IMG/VR virus record: IMGVR_UViG_3300035010_000009
Coordinates: 1-34,151 of that record
From: a virus
Reading direction: 5' to 3' (one strand)
DNA length: 34,151 bases
Shown: positions 21,712-28,914 of the stretch, one piece after another
How the letters are laid out: each line of letters begins with the position of its first letter
How positions within the stretch are numbered: position 1 is the stretch's first letter
Position numbers and translations under genes: made by a program
The notes under the pieces: generated by a model
What the model was told of the DNA's origin: nothing
The model's database searches: none
Seen by the model: only the letters and a program-made list of their open reading frames with translations

Positions 21712-22031
21712 TGACACCAGAACTACCGCAGCCCTTTGAACAAGAGGCGATAAGAAAAGACCCTAAAGCGGTAGTGATAGCACTTTTAATCGGCCTTCTC
21801 CTAATATTTGGAGGTGTAATTGGAGTTCTATATTACCGAAAGGAAAAGCAAGATGATGATTGCAAGGCAGAAACAAAAGGCCTTTATCAAACTATCATCG
21901 AGGAAAGAAATGCGAGAATATTTTTCTATGAAAAGATGATCTTTTACAAAAATGAATCGCAGCAACTCAAAGTGAAAGACAGTGTACTTAAAGATAAAAC
22001 AGCACCATTGGTGCAAAAATTAATACCATGA
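21711..22031 (+). CDS. Single-pass membrane protein of the lysis cassette
   Basis: The 106-residue protein is coupled to the endolysin gene by TAATG. It has one strong membrane segment (about residues 20-42, with VVIALLIGLLLIFGGVIGVL) and a charged, helical C-terminal part. One-segment topology fits a pinholin-like holin or an inner-membrane spanin. Position beside the amidase supports a lysis role; which one is unresolved. Confidence 0.65.
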   Translation: MTPELPQPFEQEAIRKDPKAVVIALLIGLLLIFGGVIGVLYYRKEKQDDDCKAETKGLYQTIIEERNARIFFYEKMIFYKNESQQLKVKDSVLKDKTAPLVQKLIP

Positions 22032-22726
22032 AAACAGTTCAAAAATTATTTATTGGTTTCCTTGTTTTAACGCTCATAGCAAGTTTAGGTGTTATTTTCT
22101 ACCTTAAGAAGGAAGAGAAAAAAAGGGACAAAAACATCTCTTCACTTGTAGAGGGTCAGGGACAAAATAAAATCATTGAAAAGTATGTAAAAGATAGTGT
22201 GACACACACAATTTATGAGGATCGAATTATCAATGATACAAAATCCGAAAAGGTTCTTGCTTTGGGCAAAACTTATGCAGACAGTCTACAAAAAGCCCTC
22301 AAAGTATCGATCGATAAGATTGATCAGGTAACAAAAATTAATGCGAGATTAGAAGCACAACTCGCATTATCTACAAAACAAACATCATCCGGCCAAATAG
22401 TAAAAACCCATAAAGATAAATACCTCGATCTTACCTATTATCCTGATTCAGATTCTGTTAAAATGGCTTATGATATCCGTTTTAATGATGTAAGGTTTAA
22501 AGAAAAAAAATGGTTTTTGGGAAAAGAACACAGATATACTGACCTTTTTCCTGAGGACAAAAGAGTGACCATTAACGGCTTAAAAAGCTACAGGGTTAAA
22601 GAATCTTCCCCTAACCGTTTCGGATTAGGTTTCAGTGTGGGTTACGGATTGGCTAAAGATGGAAACACGCTGAAAGTAGTTCCGTATGTAGGAGCTAGTT
22701 TAAACTATAACGCAATCGAATTTTAA
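22028..22726 (+). CDS. Membrane-anchored coiled-coil protein with beta-rich C-terminus (DUF6808-like); possible spanin
   Basis: The 232-residue protein overlaps the previous gene by four bases. An N-terminal membrane anchor (about 7-26, FIGFLVLTLIASLGVIFYL) leads to a long charged helix (about 28-125), then a strand-rich domain. It ends in an outer-membrane-like pattern of alternating residues (FGLGFSVGYGLAK, then VVPYVGASLNYNAIEF) closing with Phe. The pattern recalls DUF6808 proteins of Bacteroidota phages. Beside the endolysin, an envelope-spanning lysis role is plausible. Confidence 0.62.
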   Translation: MKTVQKLFIGFLVLTLIASLGVIFYLKKEEKKRDKNISSLVEGQGQNKIIEKYVKDSVTHTIYEDRIINDTKSEKVLALGKTYADSLQKALKVSIDKIDQVTKINARLEAQLALSTKQTSSGQIVKTHKDKYLDLTYYPDSDSVKMAYDIRFNDVRFKEKKWFLGKEHRYTDLFPEDKRVTINGLKSYRVKESSPNRFGLGFSVGYGLAKDGNTLKVVPYVGASLNYNAIEF

Positions 22727-22736
22727 ATTAAATATC

Positions 22737-23066
22737 ATGTCAAAAGAAAAAAATCTTACAAACATTGCAGCAGAGATATTTGAAAATTATCCAAATATCA
22801 ACACAATTCATCTTACTGTTGACGGGCAAGGCTTCACCGATGAAGAGAAAGCAAAAGATCACGCTCGTTATCACAAAGACAAAACGGTGAAAACCTTCAC
22901 CAGAAAATCGGAGGAAGTTTCGGCGGATAATGATCCGGAAGAGAGAGAAGCTCTTATGATCAAATATGAAGAGCTTTTCGGACAAAAGGCTCATCATAAT
23001 ATCGGAACCGAAAAACTCAAAGAAAAGATTGATGCCAAAGAAGCGGAGCTGAAAAATCCTGCATAA
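22737..23066 (+). CDS. Small acidic structural-region protein with HeH/SAP-like C-terminus
   Basis: The 109-residue protein lies between the lysis cassette and the tail tube gene. Residues about 20-50 include TIHLTVDGQGFTDEEKAKDH. The C-terminal 40 residues (EALMIKYEELFGQKAHHNIG, then TEKLKEKIDAKEAEL) look like a HeH/SAP-type helical hairpin, seen in many phage head-tail region proteins. Function unknown; minor head or connector protein is a reasonable guess. Confidence 0.6.
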   Translation: MSKEKNLTNIAAEIFENYPNINTIHLTVDGQGFTDEEKAKDHARYHKDKTVKTFTRKSEEVSADNDPEEREALMIKYEELFGQKAHHNIGTEKLKEKIDAKEAELKNPA

Positions 23067-23068
23067 TC

Positions 23069-23101
23069 TTTAAAACCTAATTAATAACTTTTTAAAACCT
23101 A
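23069..23101 (+). repeat. Direct repeat TTTAAAACCTA, 22 bp apart, before the tail tube gene
   Basis: TTTAAAACCTA occurs at 23069-23079 and 23091-23101, both followed by an AT-rich TTAA-like extension, just upstream of the ATG at 23110. It may be a regulatory or RNA-level element for the highly expressed tail tube gene, or a chance AT-rich duplication. Confidence 0.4.
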
Positions 23102-23109
23102 TTTAAACA

Positions 23110-23577
23110 ATGGCAATTTTCGGAACAAAAAAAGTAGAATTTGCAGAAGTAACGCCGGACGGAACTATGCCTCTGGAGGCAGATTGGGAAGAGCTTTGTA
23201 AGACATACAGAGACTCAGTTGAAATTGTGGATAATGATCCTGATATCGCAGAGGAATATTGCGATCAAATGGATGAAGCCATCGAAATTTTCATCGAAGC
23301 AGGGAAGACTGATGGAAAGTTCTCCGGTTATGAGTATGATCCAGTTACGTTACAAAAACTTATGGGAGGTACTGTAGTGGATAACGTTTGGACGGAGGGA
23401 AGTAACCGCGGAATAGACATGGCAATCAGATTCAAAACGGATTCAGGTCATACAATTGCATATCCTGTAGTAAAGCTTTTCGCCAAAAAAAACCTAAAGC
23501 TTGTAAAAAAGAATGTCGCATTGATTGATGTGATTTTCAAACCAAAATCCAAAGTATCAATTACAAAACCAGCATAA
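23110..23577 (+). CDS. Major tail tube protein
   Basis: The 155-residue protein starts in the same TAAACAATGGCA context as the capsid gene. Its pattern (TPDGTMPLEADWEEL, then GYEYDPVTLQKLMGGTV, then a beta-rich half ending in VIFKPKSKVSI) fits a siphovirus-type tail tube protein. The next gene is a tail chaperone with a frameshift, then the tape measure, which is the standard order after a tail tube gene. No sheath gene is found beside it. Confidence 0.72.
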   Translation: MAIFGTKKVEFAEVTPDGTMPLEADWEELCKTYRDSVEIVDNDPDIAEEYCDQMDEAIEIFIEAGKTDGKFSGYEYDPVTLQKLMGGTVVDNVWTEGSNRGIDMAIRFKTDSGHTIAYPVVKLFAKKNLKLVKKNVALIDVIFKPKSKVSITKPA

Positions 23578-23578
23578 G

Positions 23579-24055
23579 GTGGATAATATAGATAAAGAGA
23601 AAAGAGCTGCGAGTCTATTACTTAAAAGAGGTGTAAAGGTGCAAGTCCTCGCACCTCTTTTTTTACGACTGTTCGGCAAGAAAAAAATACAGTTTGTCAT
23701 TACCGCTCCAACTGCAGCAACATTGATTAAGATATCATACAAGTATCTTTCTATGAGAATTGAGGAATCAGATGATTTAACAATTCCAGAAGCATTTACA
23801 ATGTTAAAAAACCATAGCAAATCTATGACGGATATTATTGCTATAGCAATACTTAATGATCCGAAAAAAATGTGGATGTACAAAATATTTTCCAGGTTCC
23901 TCTCAACAAGTCTACAACAGGAAGAAATAAACTATTTATTCCACCTTCTTGTAATTTATGGAGGAGTTGAGGATTTTATCAATACTATCAGATTAATGGA
24001 GACAATGAAGATAACGAAACCGATGAATCTGAGTCCGGAGGAAAAGATGAGTTAA
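23579..24055 (+). CDS. Tail assembly chaperone, short form (lambda gpG-like)
   Basis: The GTG start lies one base after the tail tube stop; 158 residues. The protein is helical, with an early LLLKRGVKVQVLAPLFLRLF segment and a mid part IPEAFTMLKNHSKSMTDIIA. It sits between tail tube and tape measure, where siphophages encode the G/GT chaperone pair that coats the tape measure during tail assembly. The slippery GGAAAAG at 24040-24046 near its end gives access to the -1 frame. The 5' part also encodes a terminator-like hairpin. Confidence 0.75.
   Translation: MDNIDKEKRAASLLLKRGVKVQVLAPLFLRLFGKKKIQFVITAPTAATLIKISYKYLSMRIEESDDLTIPEAFTMLKNHSKSMTDIIAIAILNDPKKMWMYKIFSRFLSTSLQQEEINYLFHLLVIYGGVEDFINTIRLMETMKITKPMNLSPEEKMS
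23625..23664 (+). terminator. Terminator-like hairpin inside the chaperone coding sequence
   Basis: AAAGAGGTG (23625-23633) pairs perfectly with CACCTCTTT (23652-23660), followed by a T-run at 23658-23664. A competing inner stem GGTGC/GCACC is possible. It lies about 45 bases into the coding region, directly after the tail tube gene, so it could attenuate transcription when translation lags. Confidence 0.5.
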
Positions 24056-24264
24056 AAAGTGAAAGCTTCCATAGCATCTTTGGTTTTATAATGATGGTCG
24101 CTGAAAAGACCGGATGGAGTAAAGAACAAATTTTAAATGATGTCAGTTTCTCTGAGCTTAACCTTATGCTCGCTGACTCACCCCGACTTATACGAAAAAC
24201 TAATAATAAGAAACTTACAACAGATGAAGAATATGCTTCATTCTTTAAAACATCACTGGATTAA
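24040..24264 (+). CDS. Frameshift extension of the tail chaperone (lambda GT-like T part)
   Basis: The slippery G GAA AAG (24040-24046) is in register with the upstream frame. A -1 slip gives GGA AAA GAT and enters a frame open to TAA at 24262-24264: DELKSESFHSIFGFIMMVAE, then KTGWSKEQIL and a C-terminal TDEEYASFFKTS. This adds about 72 residues to the short form. No good start codon opens this frame by itself. Programmed -1 frameshifting here is a conserved feature of siphovirus tail chaperones, and the tape measure starts two bases later. Confidence 0.75.
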   Translation, partial: GKDELKSESFHSIFGFIMMVAEKTGWSKEQILNDVSFSELNLMLADSPRLIRKTNNKKLTTDEEYASFFKTSLD

Positions 24265-24266
24265 TC

Positions 24267-27200
24267 ATGGCAGATCAAGACCCTATAGAAATTGAATTAA
24301 ACTGGAACTCAAAAGAATTTATGTCAGAGTTCCAGAAGTTCCTTGCGGGAGGTAAGGATGCTGATTCGCAACTCGACAAATTAAAAGAGAAATTTTCCCA
24401 AATTACCAAAGAGCAGGCTGGTGCAGCAAAAGATTTTCAAAACGTCAATCAATCAATAAAAGACATAGGTGAATCGGCTAAAAAGGTAAACAATGATTTT
24501 GATTCTTTCGGGTTAGATAAGGAAAATATTGATATCCAGAAGGAGGTTATTAAAGATTTGGAGGATCAGATAAAATCTCTTTATAAGCAGATAGATAAAA
24601 CGGCGCCTGGTAAATCACAGGCGGCATTAATTCGTGAAGCAAAGGAAATTGAGAAGGAACTAAATCAGGAGAAAGAGGCTTTAAATGAGGTAGAGTCGGC
24701 TTATAATCAGAATAAGGAAGCGGCTAAAGGACTTACAACTGAATACGAACGTAACCTTGCCCGCCTTAAAGAATTGGCTCTTGCTAAACAGCAAGACTCC
24801 GAGGAGTACAAAAATCTGATTCAAAAGTGCCAGGATTACCGCCAAGTTTTGCAAGGTTTAAATGATGATCTTAACAACACTTCCAGAAGTTCATTTGCTG
24901 CGTTTTTAGGATTGTTAACTCTTATATCATCAGGTTTATCGGTTGCTCAGGGAACAATGGGATTATTTGCTGGTGAAAATGAAAATCTTCAGAGGATAAT
25001 GCTTAAGGTTCAATCTTTAATGGCTATCACTATTGGACTTCAAGAAATCACCGACACTTTAAATAATCGAAATGCAGCATCAACACGAGCATTAATTGCC
25101 GTTCAAAATCTTTGGACTGTAGCAAATGCCAGGGTTACTGCATCTTTGGTTGCAATGGGAGTTTCTGCCACCGCTGCGAACATTGCCGCACGGGTTCTTA
25201 TTGGTACTCTCACGCTTGGATTGTCGGTTGCAATCGGGGCAATACTTGTGTGGTTGGATAAATGGCAAGAAGAGCAAAAGAAGGTAGAAGAAGCTCAAAG
25301 GAGACACGCCGAGGCAGTAGCTGATTCTGCAGCGGAACAAGTAATAGCATACAAAAAATTACAAATTCAGTGGAATTCGTTAGGTAATGATCTCAAATCA
25401 AAGACAAAATTTATCAATGGAAATCAAGATGCTTTCAAGAAGCTCGGAGTTGAAGTTGATAATGTTGCTGATGCTGAAAATGTTTTAGTCACCAATACCC
25501 AGGCTTTTGTCGAATCGATGATGGCAAGAGCCGAGGCCGCCGCCGCCGCTCAGATTGCTCAGGAAAAGTTTAAGGAATATTTGGTTCAACGAAATGAGGA
25601 AAATGAGAAATTATCCAACCCGACAATAGGCCAGAACATCGGGCAATTTTGGCAAATGGGCGTCAGAGGTAAAAGTACCGAAGAATACATCAATCAGGTT
25701 CATGAAGAGTCCGATAAGCTTAAAGCTGAATACGAAAAAAGCATTCAGGATGTTGTTGATTTTGAAAAGAGAAAAGATGAGATTTATAAAAAATACGGCT
25801 TCAAAGAATATTTAGGAAAAGAAAAAAAACCAAAAAAGCCAAAAAAAGAAAAAGAGCTGGCAGAAACCTTTGATCCCGGTAGTGTCATGAAGTTACAGCA
25901 ACAAATAATGTTGCTGGACGGAGCTTTACAAAGAATGGGTAAAAACGGAGAAGTCCGCCTCCGCGCTATTGATAAATATGGAAAACAATATGCTACAAAA
26001 GAAGTTGTAAATCTTAAAACAGCTATGAATATGAGGGCTTCTCTCTTAGATCAACTGGCAGAAGCTGAAAAGAAAATCAGAATTCTTAAGCTTACCGAAG
26101 CCATTTCAGAAATGGAAAGTGGCTGGAAAGCATATTATCAATATGAAAAAGAGTTCGGAACCAAAGCTGCAAAAGAACAATTTTCAGAACTGCGAGCAGA
26201 AGGGATGTCTTATTATGACTGGCTCGGAAGTCAGAGAGATAAATTATTAAACCTTACAGAAAACGGTGGTACTTTGACTGATGAGCAAAAAAAAGCTCTG
26301 GAACTTATTAACCAGAAAAGGGATGAGCTTCTAAATAATAAAAGTGATTTCCAGTTATTTTCTGAGAAAACAGAACAGCAATTAAGTGAACTTCCAACAA
26401 TTTCTCAGCAGATTGATTATTTAGTAGAACAACGGGATAAATTAAATAATGACAAAGTGGATCAGGGGTACTGGTCTTTTCTTGATGTACAGATTGACCA
26501 AAGAAGGCAGGAATTAAAATCCATGATCACCGAATTTATTTCTACCCATCAAAATTTCGAAGCCCAAAAAGCAGCAATTACTGATAGGTACGCTAAAATG
26601 AGGGAGGCAATTGAGAAAAAGAAAAACTTAAGTCCAGAAACTCGTGCAGCGCTTCTCACTGAGCTACAAAGAGATTTAAATCAGGAAATAGCAATGGTTA
26701 CGACTGCTAAATACATGAGGGAGCATTTAGAAGATGAACTTAGTGCCAACCTTTTGGGTATCACAACAAGACAACTGAAAAGCAGAATTCAAACTCTGAA
26801 AGAGTTTTTGAATACTGAAATCAGTCTTACCAAAGAGCAAAAAGACAAACTTACCAACGAATTACAAAAAGCTGAAGGATATCTTAATAAGTCTGAGACC
26901 GATCGAAATGAACAAATTCTTTTGGATCGGAAAGCGCAATTATTAAAGGATATCAACTCACTAAAAAGTAAAGGCAATTCTTTAAGTGTTACAGAAAATG
27001 GGTTAATAATAAATCTACTGGATGAGCTTTCATTTGTAAATGAAAAATTGAGAGATATTAATCTCGAAAAATATCAAAAAGTAGCTGACTGGTCTTCTGA
27101 AATATCTGGAGCTTTTGCTGATTTGGTAGAGTCTATTGATGATAGTAATTCCGGTTTAGCACAAACGCTCAAGACTATTTCAGAGTTAGGAAAAGATGTA

Positions 27201-28493
27201 TCGAATGTTATTGGCGCGTTTCAGAAAGGTTTGGTAGATGGTATTGTTTCGCTCGTTGCTACTGTAATAAAATGGATAGGTAAGCTCTTTACTATGGGTA
27301 AAAGGGCGAGAGAGAGCGAAAGGCAGGCTCAGGAAGAGCTGAAGAAGTATAATGATGAAATCTTTCAAAGTCAGCTTGATTATAATGCAGAATTGAGAAA
27401 ACGGATTTCTCAGGAAGTTAAACTTAATGATCTCTATAAATCGCGGGTTGACAATATCAAAGAAGAGATGGCTGTCAACTCTAAAAATAAGGCTCAAATT
27501 ATTAAAGATCAGCAGGAGGTTTTTAATAGATTATTAAATGCTCAGACTGTTGTGGGAATGCACACTGAAAAGTATGGTGGTTTTTTAGGAATGGGAAGAA
27601 AAACACGTACCGTTGAAGAGATGAAAACGATTGCTGAATTGCTGGGTATCGGAGCAAATATTGCAACAGGCATTCCTAACATTTCTGTTTTTGCACCAGG
27701 TACAGCTGAACTTACAGATGAGATTTTTGATAAGCTGGAAAAGCTTAATGCTCAAAATCCATTTACAGGAGCAGCCAAAGCAGCCTTTGACCAATTAAAA
27801 AAGCTGAGAGATGAGTATGGCAGTATAGAAGAACTTAATAAACAGCTTGAAATCGAGCTTAAGAATACTTTAACCGGAACCACGGCTCAAGCATTAGCAG
27901 ACAGCATCAAAGAAGGTCTTAAATCCGGAAAAAAATCCTTTGCCGATTTTGCGAATGATATCGAAGGTTTTCTTAGAGAAGCTATTCTCTCAGGTATATC
28001 AGCTAAAATGATTGAACCTAAAATTCAAGAATTGCAGGATGCTTTAGCCGATATGATGGGAGATGGAATCCTTTCCGCTGATGAAAGAGCAAAATTCCAA
28101 GAAATGTATATGGCTATCGTTACTCAGTCTCAAGAGTACATGGACGTAATTAACCAGGCAGGAGTTGACCTCACAACAGGCACTGCAAATGCAAATTCTT
28201 TGCAAGGCGCTTTAAGATCAATGAGTCAAGAAAGTGCAGATGTCATGAGTGGTCAACTTGGAGGACTGAGGCTTGCTCAACTTGAGACAAATCAGCTTAT
28301 CAAATCCGGAACAGTACAGCAACTCTCCCAAATGAGTAAAATGGTAGAATTGCAGATCGATATCGAGAAAAACACCCGTAGAACAGCTGAAAATACAGAA
28401 AAACTCTACGATGTAAATCATAACGTTGAAAAGGTTGTCGAAGGGCAACAGCAATATTATCAAGCTTTACAAGCTGCTGGAATTATAACTTAA
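24267..28493 (+). CDS. Tape measure protein
   Basis: The 1408-residue protein is the largest in the window and follows the chaperone frameshift, as expected. It is mostly coiled-coil helix (for example residues 85-200) with hydrophobic segments near 209-240, 295-332 and 985-1010. An Ala-rich VTASLVAMGVSATAANIAAR stretch precedes the second. Tape measure proteins set tail length and help DNA cross the envelope; this length would predict a tail of roughly 200 nm at about 0.15 nm per residue (inference). No lysozyme or peptidase domain is recognised. It is far longer than the Mu tape measure gp42. Confidence 0.9.
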   Translation: MADQDPIEIELNWNSKEFMSEFQKFLAGGKDADSQLDKLKEKFSQITKEQAGAAKDFQNVNQSIKDIGESAKKVNNDFDSFGLDKENIDIQKEVIKDLEDQIKSLYKQIDKTAPGKSQAALIREAKEIEKELNQEKEALNEVESAYNQNKEAAKGLTTEYERNLARLKELALAKQQDSEEYKNLIQKCQDYRQVLQGLNDDLNNTSRSSFAAFLGLLTLISSGLSVAQGTMGLFAGENENLQRIMLKVQSLMAITIGLQEITDTLNNRNAASTRALIAVQNLWTVANARVTASLVAMGVSATAANIAARVLIGTLTLGLSVAIGAILVWLDKWQEEQKKVEEAQRRHAEAVADSAAEQVIAYKKLQIQWNSLGNDLKSKTKFINGNQDAFKKLGVEVDNVADAENVLVTNTQAFVESMMARAEAAAAAQIAQEKFKEYLVQRNEENEKLSNPTIGQNIGQFWQMGVRGKSTEEYINQVHEESDKLKAEYEKSIQDVVDFEKRKDEIYKKYGFKEYLGKEKKPKKPKKEKELAETFDPGSVMKLQQQIMLLDGALQRMGKNGEVRLRAIDKYGKQYATKEVVNLKTAMNMRASLLDQLAEAEKKIRILKLTEAISEMESGWKAYYQYEKEFGTKAAKEQFSELRAEGMSYYDWLGSQRDKLLNLTENGGTLTDEQKKALELINQKRDELLNNKSDFQLFSEKTEQQLSELPTISQQIDYLVEQRDKLNNDKVDQGYWSFLDVQIDQRRQELKSMITEFISTHQNFEAQKAAITDRYAKMREAIEKKKNLSPETRAALLTELQRDLNQEIAMVTTAKYMREHLEDELSANLLGITTRQLKSRIQTLKEFLNTEISLTKEQKDKLTNELQKAEGYLNKSETDRNEQILLDRKAQLLKDINSLKSKGNSLSVTENGLIINLLDELSFVNEKLRDINLEKYQKVADWSSEISGAFADLVESIDDSNSGLAQTLKTISELGKDVSNVIGAFQKGLVDGIVSLVATVIKWIGKLFTMGKRARESERQAQEELKKYNDEIFQSQLDYNAELRKRISQEVKLNDLYKSRVDNIKEEMAVNSKNKAQIIKDQQEVFNRLLNAQTVVGMHTEKYGGFLGMGRKTRTVEEMKTIAELLGIGANIATGIPNISVFAPGTAELTDEIFDKLEKLNAQNPFTGAAKAAFDQLKKLRDEYGSIEELNKQLEIELKNTLTGTTAQALADSIKEGLKSGKKSFADFANDIEGFLREAILSGISAKMIEPKIQELQDALADMMGDGILSADERAKFQEMYMAIVTQSQEYMDVINQAGVDLTTGTANANSLQGALRSMSQESADVMSGQLGGLRLAQLETNQLIKSGTVQQLSQMSKMVELQIDIEKNTRRTAENTEKLYDVNHNVEKVVEGQQQYYQALQAAGIIT

Positions 28494-28497
28494 TATT

Positions 28498-28914
28498 ATG
28501 GCTTTCTTAGATACAATAAACGGTAATAATCTATTATCAACATACAAATTGATAATACAGACAGGAACACACGAGTTATTAGAGTTTCCCGAAAGAAAGG
28601 ATTCTTTAACCAATGATTGGCGCGAGGAAAATGGAACCGAAACAGATTTAGAGCTAGTCAGATTCAAGGACAAGGAAGTAAACCTGAATTGCATTTTCAT
28701 TGTTGACAATGATACAGTGTTTTGGAGTGTTTATAATGCTTTTTTCAATGAAATAACAAAGTCAGGATTACAAAATTTATTTATCCACGATCATTCCAAA
28801 ACCTATCAGGTTTACTACAAGAAAACATCAGGTTTTAAAAAGCAAAGCAAAAGATTGAAGAATGTGCCTAAAGTGGCAGTAAAATTCACTTTAACATTAG
28901 AAGTAAAAATATGA
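28498..28914 (+). CDS. Distal tail-like protein
   Basis: The 138-residue protein is strand-rich (LSTYKLIIQTGTHELLEFPE, then KEVNLNCIFIVDNDTVFW, then VKFTLTLEVKI at the end) and lies between tape measure and tail hub, overlapping the latter by four bases. Position and fold-like pattern suggest a distal tail (Dit-like) or tail-tip adaptor protein that links tube to hub. Confidence 0.6.
   Translation: MAFLDTINGNNLLSTYKLIIQTGTHELLEFPERKDSLTNDWREENGTETDLELVRFKDKEVNLNCIFIVDNDTVFWSVYNAFFNEITKSGLQNLFIHDHSKTYQVYYKKTSGFKKQSKRLKNVPKVAVKFTLTLEVKI

Noticed and set aside
22737-22997. 85-codon minus-strand ORF opposite the small acidic protein
   Set aside because: It is antisense to an A-rich plus-strand gene and its Phe-rich translation reflects base composition.
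23557-23883. 108-codon minus-strand ORF over the tail chaperone
   Set aside because: It is antisense to the chaperone start and shows no domain; the sense frame fits the tail gene order.
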